The notes under the pieces: generated by a model
The model's database searches: none
Told to the model about the DNA's origin: nothing
What the model saw: only the letters and a program-made list of their open reading frames with translations
Translations under genes and position numbers: made by a program
From: Kitasatospora cinereorecta
GTDB taxonomy: Bacteria; Actinomycetota; Actinomycetes; Streptomycetales; Streptomycetaceae
DNA length: 64,000 nt
Direction of reading: 5' to 3'
Assembly: GCF_024172095.1 (NCBI RefSeq)
Contig: NZ_JAMZDX010000005.1
Span: 496,001 to 560,000 of the forward strand
Part shown: positions 33,822 to 44,411 of the stretch, piece by piece
Position numbering within the stretch: position 1 is the first letter of the stretch
Layout of the letters: each line of letters begins with the position of its first letter

Positions 33822-35987
33822 TCAGTCGCGGAAGGTGCGCCCCTCCTCCGCCATCTGCAGCAGCAGCGGCGGCGGGGTGAAGCGCTCGCCGTACGCGGCG
33901 GCCAGCTCACGGGCGCGGGCGACGAAGCCGGGCAGCCCGCCGTCGTAGCCGTTGATGTACTGCAGCACGCCGCCGGTCCAGGCCGGGAAGCCGATGCCGA
34001 GGACGGAGCCGACGTTGGCGTCGGCGACCGAGGTGAGGACGGACTCCTCCAGGCAGCGGACGGAGTCCAGCGCCTCGGCGAAGAGCATCCGCTCCTTCAT
34101 GTCCTCGAACGGGATCTCCTTGCCCGGCTGGGTGAAGTGCTCGCGCAGACCGGGCCACAGGCGGGTGCGGCGGCCGTCCTCGTACTCGTAGAAGCCGGCG
34201 CCGCCGCTGCGGCCGGGGCGGTCGAACTCGTCGAGCATCCGGTCCATCACGAGGTCGCCGGGGTGCGGGGTCCAGCTGCCGCCGGACTCCTCGACGGCGC
34301 GGCGGGCCTCGTTGCGGATCTTGCGCGGCAGGGTGAGGGTGAGCTCGTCCAGCAGCGACAGGACCTTGGCGGGGTAGCCAGCCTGGGCGGCGGCCTGCTC
34401 GACCGAGACCGGGTCGAGACCCTCGCCGATCATCGCCACGCCCTCGTTGATGAACTGGCCGATGACCCGCGAGGTGAAGAAGCCGCGCGAGTCGTTGACC
34501 ACGATCGGGGTCTTGCGGATCTGCCGGACCAGGTCGAAGGCGCGGGCCAGCGCCTCCTGGCCGGTCTGCGGACCGACGATGATCTCCACCAGCGGCATCT
34601 TGTCGACCGGCGAGAAGAAGTGCAGGCCGATGAAGTCGGCGGTGCGCTCCACGCCTTCGGCGAGCAGGCCGATCGGCAGGGTGGAGGTGTTGGAGCAGAG
34701 CAGCGCGTCGGGGGCGATGACGTCCTGGACCTCCTGGAACACCTTGTGCTTGAGCTCGACGTTCTCGAAGACGGCCTCGATCACGGCGTCGCAGCCGGCC
34801 AGGTCGGCGGCGTCCGCGGTCGGGGTGATCCGGGCGAGGAAGGCCTCGCGCTCCTCGGGGGTGGTCCGGCCGCGCGCCACGGCCTTGTCCAGCAGCCCGG
34901 CGGAGTAGGCCTTGCCGCGCTCGGCGGCCTCGATCGTGACGTCCTTGAGCAGCACCCGCATCCCGGCCTGGGCGCAGGAGTACGCGATGCCGGCGCCCAT
35001 CATGCCGGCGCCGAGCACGGCGACCGTGGAGACGGTCCGGGCGGGGACGTCCTTGGGGCGGCCCGCACCGGAGTTGACCGCCTGCATGTCGAAGAAGAAC
35101 GCCTGGATCATGTTCTTCGAGATCTGCCCGCAGGCCAGTTCGGCGAAGTAGCGGGCCTCGATCACCATCGCGGTGTCGATGTCGACCTGGGTGCTCTCCA
35201 CCGCGGCGGCGAGGATGTTGCGGGGCGCCGGGTAGGGGGCGCCGGCCAGCTGCTTGCGCAGGTTGGCCGGGAAGGCGGGCAGGTTGGCGGCGAACGAGGG
35301 GTTGCTGGGGGTGCCGCCGGGGATCTTGTACCCCTTGACGTCCCAGGGCTGGACGGCCTCCGGGTTGGCGTCCACGAAGGCGCGGGCCTTGGCGAGCATC
35401 TCCTCGCGGGTGGCGGCGACCTCGTGCACCAGGCCGGCCTCCAGGGCCTGGGCCGGGCGGTACTGGCGGCCCTGCAGCAGCACCTTGAGCAGCGCGTCGG
35501 TGATGCCCATCAGCCGGACGGTGCGGACCACTCCGCCGCCGCCGGGCAGCAGGCCGAGGGTGACCTCGGGCAGGCCGATCTTGCTGCCGGGCGCGTCCAG
35601 GGCGATCCGGTGGTGGCAGGCCAGGGCGATCTCCAGGCCGCCGCCGAGCGCGGCGCCGTTGATCGCGGCGACCACCGGCTTGCCGAGGGTCTCCAGGGTG
35701 CGCAGCGCGCGCTTGATCCGCATCGAGTTGGCGAAGACGCCCTCGGCGTCCTCGGGCCCGACGGAGGAGAGCAGGCGCAGGTCACCGCCGGCGAAGAAGG
35801 TCTTCTTGGCGGAGGTGACGATGACGCCGCGCAGGCCCTCGGTGGCCGCCAGTCGCTCCACGGTCGCCTCCAGGGCGTCGGTGAAGGCGGCGTTCATGGT
35901 GTTGGCGGACTGCACCGGGTCGTCGAGGACGAGGGTGACCACTCCGTCCTGGTCCTGCTCCCAGCGGATGGCGGTGGCTTCGGTCAT
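33822..35987 (-). CDS. fadB: FadB-like enoyl-CoA hydratase / 3-hydroxyacyl-CoA dehydrogenase
   Basis: A 721-aa bifunctional beta-oxidation enzyme. The N-terminal crotonase domain includes FFAGGDLRLL and the oxyanion-hole AALGGGLEIAL. The NAD-binding dehydrogenase domain starts with VAVLGAGMMGAGIAYSCAQ (about residues 327-345). Two C-terminal 3HCDH domains follow (SRGFFTSRVI and the GIGFPAWTGG region). It hydrates enoyl-CoA and oxidises the 3-hydroxyacyl-CoA with NAD+. It is the last gene of the operon, 18 bp after the thiolase gene, with a strong terminator downstream. Length and motif order are complete. Confidence 0.95.
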   Translation of the reverse strand: MTEATAIRWEQDQDGVVTLVLDDPVQSANTMNAAFTDALEATVERLAATEGLRGVIVTSAKKTFFAGGDLRLLSSVGPEDAEGVFANSMRIKRALRTLETLGKPVVAAINGAALGGGLEIALACHHRIALDAPGSKIGLPEVTLGLLPGGGGVVRTVRLMGITDALLKVLLQGRQYRPAQALEAGLVHEVAATREEMLAKARAFVDANPEAVQPWDVKGYKIPGGTPSNPSFAANLPAFPANLRKQLAGAPYPAPRNILAAAVESTQVDIDTAMVIEARYFAELACGQISKNMIQAFFFDMQAVNSGAGRPKDVPARTVSTVAVLGAGMMGAGIAYSCAQAGMRVLLKDVTIEAAERGKAYSAGLLDKAVARGRTTPEEREAFLARITPTADAADLAGCDAVIEAVFENVELKHKVFQEVQDVIAPDALLCSNTSTLPIGLLAEGVERTADFIGLHFFSPVDKMPLVEIIVGPQTGQEALARAFDLVRQIRKTPIVVNDSRGFFTSRVIGQFINEGVAMIGEGLDPVSVEQAAAQAGYPAKVLSLLDELTLTLPRKIRNEARRAVEESGGSWTPHPGDLVMDRMLDEFDRPGRSGGAGFYEYEDGRRTRLWPGLREHFTQPGKEIPFEDMKERMLFAEALDSVRCLEESVLTSVADANVGSVLGIGFPAWTGGVLQYINGYDGGLPGFVARARELAAAYGERFTPPPLLLQMAEEGRTFRD

Positions 35988-36005
35988 GGTGGAAGGTCTC
36001 CCGGG

Positions 36006-37220
36006 TCAGATGCGCTCGATGACGGTGGCGATGCCCATGCCGCCGCCGACGCAGAGGGTGGCCAGGCCGTAGCGCAGGTCGCGGCGCTCCAGCTCGTCGA
36101 TCAGGGTGCCGATCAGCATCGCGCCGGTCGCCCCGAGCGGGTGGCCGAGGGCGATGGCGCCGCCGTTGACGTTCACCTGGTCGGGGCGGAAGCCGAGTTC
36201 GCGGATGAAGCGCAGCGCGACGGCGGCGAACGCCTCGTTGATCTCGACCAGGTCGATGTCGGCGGGGGTGAGGCCGGCCTTGGCGAGGGCCTTGCGGGTG
36301 GCGGGGGCCGGGCCGGTGAGCATGATGGTGGGCTCGGAGCCGGAGACGGCGGCCGAGACGATCCGGGCGCGCGGGGTGAGGCCGTAGCGCTCGCCGATCT
36401 CGCGGGAGCCGATGGCGACCAGGGCGGCGCCGTCGACGATGCCGGAGGAGTTGCCGGCGTGGTGGACGTGGTCGATCCGCTCCACCCAGTGGTACTTCTG
36501 CAGGGCGACGGCGTCGAAGCCGCCGGCCTCGCCGATCGCCGCGAAGGAGGGCTTGAGCCCGGCCAGCGACTCGACCGAGGTGCCGGGGCGGATGAACTCG
36601 TCGCGCTCCAGCACCACCAGGCCGTTGCGGTCGCGGACCGGCACCACCGAGCGGTCGAACAGGCCGTCGGCCTGGGCCTTGGCGGCGCGGGCCTGGGACT
36701 CGGCGGCGAAGGCGTCCACGTCGGTGCGGCTGAAGCCCTCGACGGTGGCGATCAGGTCGGCGCCGATGCCCTGCGGGACGAAGCCGGTCTCGTAGGCGGT
36801 CATCGGGTCGGCGAACCAGGCGCCGCCGTCGGAGCCCATCTTCACCCGGGACATCGACTCCACGCCGCCGGCCAGGATCAGGTCCTCCCAGCCCGAACGG
36901 ACCTTGGCGGCAGCCAGGTTGACCGCCTCCAGGCCGGAGGCGCAGAAGCGGTTCTCCTGGACGCCGGCGACGGTGTCGGGCAGCCCGGCGGCGATGGCCG
37001 CGACCCGGGCGATGTCGGAGCCCTGGTCGCCGATCGGGGAGACCACGCCGAGCACGATGTCGTCGATCGCGGCCGGGTCCAGGGTCGGGAAGCGGCGGCG
37101 CAGTTCGTGGATCAGGCCGACCACCAGGTCGATCGGCTTGGTGCCGTGCAGCGAACCGGTGGCCTTGCCCCGGCCGCGTGGGGTGCGGATCGCGTCGTAG
37201 ACGTACGCTTCGGTGGTCAC
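36006..37220 (-). CDS. fadA: Acetyl-CoA C-acyltransferase (thiolase)
   Basis: A 404-aa thiolase with the nucleophile C93 in ENRFCASGLEAV, NEAFAAVALRF, the histidine in GGAIALGHPLGATG, and the final catalytic cysteine in LCVGGGMG. It cleaves 3-ketoacyl-CoA to acetyl-CoA and a shortened acyl-CoA, working with the FadB-like enzyme downstream. GTG 37220 is the start, 34 bp after the acyl-CoA dehydrogenase stop. Cytoplasmic. The operon context favours the degradative rather than the biosynthetic direction. Confidence 0.95.
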   Translation of the reverse strand: MTTEAYVYDAIRTPRGRGKATGSLHGTKPIDLVVGLIHELRRRFPTLDPAAIDDIVLGVVSPIGDQGSDIARVAAIAAGLPDTVAGVQENRFCASGLEAVNLAAAKVRSGWEDLILAGGVESMSRVKMGSDGGAWFADPMTAYETGFVPQGIGADLIATVEGFSRTDVDAFAAESQARAAKAQADGLFDRSVVPVRDRNGLVVLERDEFIRPGTSVESLAGLKPSFAAIGEAGGFDAVALQKYHWVERIDHVHHAGNSSGIVDGAALVAIGSREIGERYGLTPRARIVSAAVSGSEPTIMLTGPAPATRKALAKAGLTPADIDLVEINEAFAAVALRFIRELGFRPDQVNVNGGAIALGHPLGATGAMLIGTLIDELERRDLRYGLATLCVGGGMGIATVIERI

Positions 37221-37254
37221 GGTTGGGTGCCTTTCGCAGTGGGGAGACCGGGGG

Positions 37255-38397
<1,143 letters not shown>

Positions 38398-38429
38398 GGT
38401 GGGTGGTTCCTCTCGCGGAAGGGGGGCGC

Positions 38430-39536
38430 TCAGGACGGGTCGAGCCCGGGGACGGCCCAGTCGCGGGCCACCTCGGCAGTGTGCTCGCCCGGCCGGGCGG
38501 GTGGGCGGCGCAGCGCGCCGGGGGTGGCGGAGAAGCGCGGCGCGGGGGCGGGCTGGGTGTGGCCCTGCCGGGTGGTGTAGGTGCCGCGGGCGGTCAGGTG
38601 CGGGTGTTCGGCGGCCTGGCGCATCGAGAGCACCGGGGCCACGCAGGCGTCGGACCCTTCGAAGACTGCGGTCCACTCGGCCGTGGTGCGGGTGGCGAAG
38701 CGGGCGGCGATGTCGTCCCGCAGCCCGGGCCACAGCGCGAAGTCGCCCCGGTCGGGGGCGTCCTTGCCGAGTTCCAGCAGTTCGGTGAACTCGTCCCAGA
38801 ACTGCGGCTCCAGGGCGCCCACCGCCATGTACCCGCCGTCCGAGGTGCGGTAGGTGCCGTAGAAGGGCGCGCCTCCGTCGAGCAGGTTGACGCCGCGGCG
38901 GTCGTGCCACTGGCCCGCCGCGAGCAGGCCCCAGAGCAGCGTGGTGAGGTGGGCGGCGCCGTCCACGACGGCCGCGTCCACCACCTGTCCGGTGCCGGTG
39001 TCGCGGGCATGGTGCAGGGCGGCGAGCAGGCCGACGACGAGGTAGAGCGAGCCGCCGGCGTAGTCGCCGAGGAGGTTGGCGGGGATCGCCGGGGGCCCGT
39101 CCGGCTCGCCGATCATGCCGAGGACGCCGGCGGTCGCCAGGTAGCCGATGTCGTGGCCGGCCCGGGGGGCGAGCGGCCCGTCCTGTCCCCAGCCGGTCAT
39201 CCGGCCGTAGACCAGGGCGGGGTTGCGGGCCAGGCAGGCTTCGGGGCCGACGCCGAGCCGTTCGGCGACGCCGGGGCGGTAGCCCTCGATCAGCAGGTCG
39301 GCCCGGGCGGCCAGGTCGAGCACCAGGTCCGCGCCGCCGGGCGACTTGAGGTCGACCACCACGGAGCGCTTGTTGCGGTTGGTGAGGTCGTCCGCCGGGG
39401 CGGGGCCGAGCGCGGGCGGTCCGGGGCGGTCGACCCGGACCACGTCGGCGCCCAGGTCGGCCAGCAGCATGGCGGCGAACGGGCCGGGCCCGATGCCGGC
39501 CAGTTCCAGCACGCGCACCCCGGCGAGCGGGCCCAT
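38430..39536 (-). CDS. CaiB/BaiF-family CoA-transferase (or alpha-methylacyl-CoA racemase)
   Basis: A 368-aa type III CoA-transferase with GPLAGVRVLELAGIGPGPFAAM at the N-terminus, the NRNKRSVVVDLKSPGG nucleotide-binding region, and LLGDYAGGSLYLVVGLLAAL. The GIGPGPF signature and the Asp in LGDYAGG fit alpha-methylacyl-CoA racemases (AMACR), which epimerise branched acyl-CoA before oxidation; a true CoA-transferase is the alternative. ATG 39536 follows GAGGGAG. It is the first gene of the beta-oxidation operon, with an operator-like dyad 18 bp upstream. Confidence 0.88.
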   Translation of the reverse strand: MGPLAGVRVLELAGIGPGPFAAMLLADLGADVVRVDRPGPPALGPAPADDLTNRNKRSVVVDLKSPGGADLVLDLAARADLLIEGYRPGVAERLGVGPEACLARNPALVYGRMTGWGQDGPLAPRAGHDIGYLATAGVLGMIGEPDGPPAIPANLLGDYAGGSLYLVVGLLAALHHARDTGTGQVVDAAVVDGAAHLTTLLWGLLAAGQWHDRRGVNLLDGGAPFYGTYRTSDGGYMAVGALEPQFWDEFTELLELGKDAPDRGDFALWPGLRDDIAARFATRTTAEWTAVFEGSDACVAPVLSMRQAAEHPHLTARGTYTTRQGHTQPAPAPRFSATPGALRRPPARPGEHTAEVARDWAVPGLDPS

Positions 39537-39554
39537 CGGCTCTCCCTCGATGTT

Positions 39555-39571
39555 TGACAGTGAAGCTGTCA
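39555..39571 (-). promoter_or_regulatory. Operator candidate of the beta-oxidation operon
   Basis: TGACAG-TGAAG-CTGTCA is a perfect 6-bp inverted repeat, followed by CAG so that TGTCACAG is present. It lies between the promoter region and the first gene. MerR proteins bind such dyads, and the convergent merR promoter carries the same TGTCACAG word. Confidence 0.65.
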
Positions 39572-39703
39572 CAGTCGTGATGATAGATAGGTGACCCGCC
39601 GGTAACAAGGGCCTCGGGCGACGGGTCGGCCAGCTCTTGCCAACCGCGGCCGGCGGGCGGATTCTGGGGGCTGACGATCTCCTCGCCGAGAAGGTGATCC
39701 ACG

Positions 39704-39967
39704 ATGCGCAACCACTGGATCGTCGACCTCAACTTCGAAGAGGACGACAACCGCACCACCTGCACCGCCTCGCTGAGCGGCTTCAGCGCCCCCGGCGTCC
39801 GGGGGATCGGCATCGCCCGCCGCAACCCCGACGACTCCCCCGACTCCACCATCGGCGAGGAACTCGCGGCCGCCCGGGCCTGCTCCAACCTGGCCCACGA
39901 ACTGGTCGACAAGGCCGCCGGTGGGATCGAGAACCGCACCCACCAGCAGGCCCACCTGATCTTCTGA
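39704..39967 (+). CDS. DUF1876-domain protein
   Basis: An 87-aa protein matching DUF1876 (PF08962, dsRBD-like fold) almost end to end: HWIVDLNFEEDDNRTTCTA, IGIARRNPDD, IGEELAAARACSNLAHEL. Mycobacterial relatives such as Rv2632c are dormancy-associated but of unknown function. GAGAAGGTGA gives a good RBS for ATG 39704. It is divergent from the beta-oxidation operon and is followed by its own terminator. Function cannot be inferred beyond the fold. Confidence 0.85.
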   Translation: MRNHWIVDLNFEEDDNRTTCTASLSGFSAPGVRGIGIARRNPDDSPDSTIGEELAAARACSNLAHELVDKAAGGIENRTHQQAHLIF

Positions 39968-39983
39968 CCCCCAGCGGGGCGCA

Positions 39984-40015
39984 GATCCGGCTCCCCCGCG
40001 CGAGGGAGCCGGATC
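39984..40015 (+). terminator. Hairpin terminator after DUF1876 gene
   Basis: Perfect 12-bp arms GATCCGGCTCCC (39984-39995) and GGGAGCCGGATC (40004-40015) have an 8-base loop. Confidence 0.8.
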
Positions 40016-40064
40016 GGGACCAGGAACGACGCGGCGCCCGCCGGCCGCCGGGAGAGTCGAGGTC

Positions 40065-41039
40065 ATGGACCTCACCTCCGGCGGCACGGCGCGCCGCCTC
40101 CTGGCCGGCGTCGCGGTCGCCGCCACCGCGCCCTATCTGACGCTCAAACTGCTCTGGCTGTCCGGCTCCACCGTCGGCGTGGTCGGCGCCGGCTTCACCG
40201 ACGACTCCACGCTCTGGGTGCTCAACCTGCTCACCTTCGCCATGGACGCGGTCGCGGTCGCCCTGGCGCTGGCCTTCGTCCGCCCCTGGGGCCGCCGACT
40301 GCCCGCCGCGCTGCCGGTCTTCCCGATGTGGGTGGCCACCGGCCTGCTCGCCACCCTGATCGCCGCCCTGGCACTCACCCTCGGCGCCGACGCCCTGCTC
40401 GGCCCCGAGCCGTCGCACGGGCAGCAGGCCTGGCTGCGGCCCTGGGTGTACGCGCTGGTGTACGGCGGCTTCGCCGTCCAGGGCGTCACCCTGCTCGCCG
40501 GGTTCGCGCTGTACGCCCGCGAGCGGTGGGCGGCGCTGCTGCGCGAGCGGATCGGCGGGCTGCCGCGCACCTCGACGCTGCCCCTGCAGCGCGTCCTGGC
40601 CTGCGCGGCGGCCGTCCTGGCGGCGCCGGCGGTCGGCCTCCACCTGCTGTGGTCGGTCGGCGGCACGCTCGGGCTGGCGGCGGGCACCGCGGCCGAGGCC
40701 GGGCGGGGGCTGCGGCTCACCCAGGGGGTGTCGGGCCTCGCGGCGGCGGTGGCGTGCGCGGCGGCCCTCGCCCTGGCGTTCCGGTGGCGGCCGGAGCGGC
40801 GACTGGCGCCGCTGCTGGCCACCGGATGGGTCACGGGCGGCTCGATGTTCGCCTGGGGCGCCTGGATCTTCCTGGCGGACGCCGTCTCGGCGGGCGCCGG
40901 GGCGGAGCGTACCGTCCCCGCCGCCACCCTGCTGGCCGACGCCGCCCAGGTGGCCGGCGGACTGTTCCTGCTGGTGATCGGCGCCCTCACCCTGGTCGAA
41001 CACGCGTCTGCGCGGGCTGACATAGAGTCAGCCGGGTGA
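40065..41039 (+). CDS. Integral membrane protein in an operon with a two-component system
   Basis: A 324-aa protein with about seven to eight hydrophobic segments (for example FPMWVATGLLATLIAALALTL and LLADAAQVAGGLFLLVIGAL). No family is recognised. It starts at ATG 40065. Its stop codon overlaps the start of the histidine kinase gene by four bases (GTGA), so the two are translationally coupled. The membrane protein may be the signal-sensing partner of the kinase, or a transport component it controls; this is inferred only from coupling. Confidence 0.75.
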   Translation: MDLTSGGTARRLLAGVAVAATAPYLTLKLLWLSGSTVGVVGAGFTDDSTLWVLNLLTFAMDAVAVALALAFVRPWGRRLPAALPVFPMWVATGLLATLIAALALTLGADALLGPEPSHGQQAWLRPWVYALVYGGFAVQGVTLLAGFALYARERWAALLRERIGGLPRTSTLPLQRVLACAAAVLAAPAVGLHLLWSVGGTLGLAAGTAAEAGRGLRLTQGVSGLAAAVACAAALALAFRWRPERRLAPLLATGWVTGGSMFAWGAWIFLADAVSAGAGAERTVPAATLLADAAQVAGGLFLLVIGALTLVEHASARADIESAG

Positions 41040-42259
41040 GCGCACTGATCGGACGGCGGGCGGCCCTGCGCTGGGTCCATCTGGTGCTCGGCGGCGCCCT
41101 GTTGACGCCGTTCTTCCTGCTGGCCCTGGTCGTGGTGACCACCGCCGCCCCGGGCGGCGGCCCGCGCCACACCGCCCTGCTGCAGTTCGCCGCGTTCACC
41201 GTGGCACTGCCGGCGGCCGCCGTCACCGCCCTGGTGCCGGTGGTGCGGGTGCTGGAATCCGCCGCCGCGCGGGCCCTGTGTGCGGGCGCGGCCGGTGAAC
41301 TCGCGACCGCGCCGGCCCGCTCCTGGTCGGCGCGCCGCCGCACCGCGCTCTGGTTCGTGCTGCACCTGAGCCTCGGCGGGGTGGTCTCCGGAATGTCACT
41401 GGCCGTCCCGCCCGCCGTGCTCACCCTGCTGCTGGACCCGGACAACGCCGGCCTGGAACGCTACTTCGGCCCGCACCCGCCCGCCCTGCCCCTGGCGGCC
41501 GGCCTGCTGGCCCTGCCCGTCCTGGTCAGCGCGGGCGCCGGGGCGGCCCTGGCCCGCACCGCCCCGCACCTGCTCGGCCCGACCCCGGCCGAGCGACTGG
41601 CCGAGGCCGAGCAGCGGGCCGTAGTACTAGCCCAACGCAACAGGCTGGCACGGGAGTTGCACGACTCGGTGGGGCACGCGCTGAGCGCGGTCTCACTGCA
41701 GGCCGCCGCCGCCCGGCGGGTGCTGGACCGCGACCCGGCCTTCGCCGCCGAGGCGCTGGCCGCGATCGAGGAGACCGCGCGCGCCGCAGTCGCCGAACTG
41801 GACACCGTGCTCGGCCTGCTGCGCGAGGAGGAGGTCACCGGCAGCGGCGGCCCCACCCTGGCCCACCTGGACGTCCTGCTGCGCCAACTCGCCCTCACCG
41901 GTGTCACCGTCACCACCGAACTCGGGCCCGGCATCACCGACCTGGCCGATCTGGACGGGACCCTCTCCCGCGAGGCGTACCGGATCGTCCAGGAGGGGCT
42001 CAGCAACGTCCTGCGGCACGCCGGGCCGGTGCGGGCCGACCTCAGGATCGACCGAAGGGAAGGACACCTCGACGTGGAACTGACCAACCCGATCGGCGCC
42101 GGACGCCCCGGCCGGCCCGGCGGCGGACGCGGCCTGCGCGGGCTCGCCGAGCGGGCCGACGCGCTGCGCGGCCGCTTCACCGCCGGCCCGGTGGACTCCG
42201 GCACCGCCTGGCGCCTGGCCGCCGAACTCCCGCTGGACGCCCTGGACGGCCGCCCGTGA
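41036..42259 (+). CDS. Sensor histidine kinase (NarL-partner, HisKA_3 type)
   Basis: A 407-aa membrane kinase. Several N-terminal hydrophobic helices lack a large extracellular sensor. The HisKA_3 dimerisation/phosphoacceptor motif is LARELHDSVGHALSAVSLQAA (His in HDSVGH), and the HATPase_c domain includes EAYRIVQEGLSNVLRHA and GGRGLRGLAERADALRG. It phosphorylates the downstream response regulator. GTG 41036 overlaps the preceding stop, and its own stop overlaps the next GTG, giving a tightly coupled three-gene operon. The stimulus is unknown; the poorly endowed sensor suggests an intramembrane signal. Confidence 0.9.
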   Translation: MSALIGRRAALRWVHLVLGGALLTPFFLLALVVVTTAAPGGGPRHTALLQFAAFTVALPAAAVTALVPVVRVLESAAARALCAGAAGELATAPARSWSARRRTALWFVLHLSLGGVVSGMSLAVPPAVLTLLLDPDNAGLERYFGPHPPALPLAAGLLALPVLVSAGAGAALARTAPHLLGPTPAERLAEAEQRAVVLAQRNRLARELHDSVGHALSAVSLQAAAARRVLDRDPAFAAEALAAIEETARAAVAELDTVLGLLREEEVTGSGGPTLAHLDVLLRQLALTGVTVTTELGPGITDLADLDGTLSREAYRIVQEGLSNVLRHAGPVRADLRIDRREGHLDVELTNPIGAGRPGRPGGGRGLRGLAERADALRGRFTAGPVDSGTAWRLAAELPLDALDGRP

Positions 42260-42915
42260 TCAGCGTGGTGATCGCCGACGACGAGCGACTGGTGCGCACC
42301 GGCCTGCGGGTGGTGCTGGAGGCCGAGCCCGACCTGCGGGTGGTCGGCGAGGCCGCGAGCGGCGACGAAGTGGTGCCACTGGTACGCGAACTGCGGCCCG
42401 ACGTGGTGCTGATGGACGTCCGGATGCCCCGGGTGGACGGCATCCGCGCCACCGAGCGGCTGGTCGCCGGAGACGGACCGGTGCCGCGGATCCTGGTGGT
42501 CACCACCTTCGAGAACGACGACTACGTGTACGAGGCGCTGCGCGCGGGCGCGGCCGGCTTCCTGCTGAAGCGGGCCCGCGCGGAGGAGATGGTGCACGCC
42601 GTCCGGCTCGCCGCGCACGGCGACTCGCTGCTCTTCCCGGCGGCGGTGCGCGACCTCGCCGCCCACCGCGAGCTCCGCCGGACCGCCGACCACCGGACCG
42701 CCGGCCACCGGATCGACCGCCTAACCGAGCGTGAGGGCGAAGTGCTCAGGCTGATCACCGCCGGACTGACCAACGGGGAGATCGCCGAACGGCTGCTGAT
42801 CGGCACCGAGACGGTGAAGACGCACGTCGGGGCGGTGCTGGCCAAGCTCGGCGCCCGCGACCGCACCCAGGCGGTGATCGCCGCGTACGAGTCGGGATTC
42901 GTCCGGCCGCGATGA
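42256..42915 (+). CDS. NarL/LuxR-type response regulator
   Basis: A 219-aa regulator. The receiver domain has acidic pair DD (residues 8-9), phosphoacceptor Asp in DVVLMDVRMPRVDG, and the conserved Thr/Lys (VVTTFEN, LLKRARAEEM). The C-terminal LuxR HTH is LTEREGEVLRLITAGLTNGEIAERLL with TVKTHVGAVLAKLGARDR. GTG 42256 overlaps the kinase stop. Cognate to the kinase at 41036. The operon targets are not known; none is recognisable by an operator here. Confidence 0.92.
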   Translation: MISVVIADDERLVRTGLRVVLEAEPDLRVVGEAASGDEVVPLVRELRPDVVLMDVRMPRVDGIRATERLVAGDGPVPRILVVTTFENDDYVYEALRAGAAGFLLKRARAEEMVHAVRLAAHGDSLLFPAAVRDLAAHRELRRTADHRTAGHRIDRLTEREGEVLRLITAGLTNGEIAERLLIGTETVKTHVGAVLAKLGARDRTQAVIAAYESGFVRPR

Positions 42916-43055
42916 CCCTACGACGCCTCCGGGATGACCACAGAGTGACGGCCGGGTGAACGGCGCCGCTTCCACCCCCCTCCTACCGGCGGGTAGATTG
43001 GGCCGATCGATCGTGCCCACGGGGGGCACCGTACGACTGGAACACCGGTGACCGC

Positions 43056-43706
43056 ATGAACGTCTGGACCCGCCCCGCACTCTGGTGGCGCCTGGCCATC
43101 GCCCTCTCCGCCGGACTCGGTCTGGTCCTGACCAACAGCTCGCTGGTGTACTTCACCATCGAGAGCAACGTGATCGTGCTCGGCTACTTCCTCGGCGCCG
43201 CGTACTGGATGGTCAAGCGCGGCACCGTGGACGCGCCCGCGCCCCGGCTGCGCGGCGCCGCCGTCCTGTTCATCACCATCACCGGCATCGTCGCCCACGT
43301 GCTGCTCAACCACGGCGAGAACCCGCTGCCCGGCCTGACCTCGGGCCCGGACCGGCTCGCGCACTGGTCGAGCTTCCTGCTGCACTACACCACGCCGGTC
43401 ATGGTGATGATCGACTGGCTGTGCCTGAAGCCGCGCAACGCCTCGCGCTGGCGCGACCTGCCGCTGTGGCTGGCCTTCCCGCTCGGGTACGCGATCGTGA
43501 CCGAGACCCGGGCCATCCTCTTCCCCGGCTTCCCGCTCAAGTACCCGTACTTCTTCCTCGACCCGACCGAGCACGGCTACGCCTGGGTGGCCGGCCAGAT
43601 CGGCCAGCTGACCGTGGAGTTCGTCGTCCTCGCCGCCGCCGTGGTCGGCCTCGACCGCCTGGGCACCCGGGTCTTCGCCCGCCGGCCGGCCGCCGAGCTC
43701 TCCTGA
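43056..43706 (+). CDS. Pr6Pr-family membrane protein
   Basis: A 216-aa protein with about six transmembrane helices, recognised by FTIESNVIVLGYFLGAAYWM, VLLNHGENPL and HWSSFLLHYTTPVMVMIDWL near the middle. This pattern (His-Glu-Asn and H-Y-x-x-P) marks the Pr6Pr family, related to AIG1/FAR-17a membrane hydrolases; the bacterial function is unknown. ATG 43056 lacks a strong RBS. The upstream gap 42916-43055 shows nothing specific. The 3' end abuts the IS701 remnant. Confidence 0.82.
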   Translation: MNVWTRPALWWRLAIALSAGLGLVLTNSSLVYFTIESNVIVLGYFLGAAYWMVKRGTVDAPAPRLRGAAVLFITITGIVAHVLLNHGENPLPGLTSGPDRLAHWSSFLLHYTTPVMVMIDWLCLKPRNASRWRDLPLWLAFPLGYAIVTETRAILFPGFPLKYPYFFLDPTEHGYAWVAGQIGQLTVEFVVLAAAVVGLDRLGTRVFARRPAAELS

Positions 43707-43711
43707 GCCAT

Positions 43712-44310
43712 GACAGCAATGCCTGAGGTAGTGGCTGTCGCGGGCTCGGGCTTGGTGGCGAAGCCCACATCGGCGGGGATGCCAGCCGACGCGCCCCGCT
43801 GGCGGTCCTCGGTCCAGGAGCGCGGGACGTACGGCTCCCGGTCGATGGCGGCGTGTCCGGCCTGCGCGGGGTAGACGAGATAGACCGCTACCTACGCGTT
43901 CTCGATCCTGCTGCGGTGCCGGCGTATTGGCGCTGGGCGCCGACCGTCGTGGTGCCCTTCTTCAGATCGCCGGTCTCGTCCACAACGAGGCCCGCCTCCT
44001 CATCGCGCAGGTGGTCCACCATGTAGGTGCGGATGTCGTCGCGGACCGCGCCGGCATCCCACTTGGCTCGGCCCAGTAGGTGCTTCATCCCGTGTGAGGT
44101 AGTGGCCCCGGCGTGCTCGGCGATCGTCCAGCAGTTGTTGCGCGGCAGGTCCGACAGCAGCCCCAGCACGAGCGAGCGGGCCCGGCGGCGGGGTTCCACC
44201 CGGGCGAACCGACCTGCGACACGACCCATCAGGCCCTCGAACATCGCCTGCCGTCGTTCGACGTCTACGCTGTGACCCGCAGCCACTGTTTGATCCTTCG
44301 TTGTCTTCAC
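43712..44310 (-). pseudogene. Truncated, frameshifted IS701-type transposase
   Basis: The intact N-terminal part (44310 down to about 43905) includes FEGLMGRVAGRFARVEPRRR and LVVDETGDLKKGTTTVGAQRQY, where VDETG holds the first DDE aspartate. A one-base deletion near 43910 shifts the frame. In the next frame the IS701 sequence continues (RIENA, stop, VAVYLVYPAQAGHAA... up to VGFATKPEP), with an in-frame TAG where a Gln codon is expected. Homology ends at about 43712 and the C-terminal half is missing, so this is a dead element. No terminal repeats could be recognised. Confidence 0.85.
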
Positions 44311-44411
44311 AAACCACGATCATCTTCGGTGGCCGCACTGTTGCCCAGGCGAGCAAGATCACGACTCCCGGCCCTGAACTACTGGGCTCCGCCCGAGGAT
44401 GGAAAGCCCTG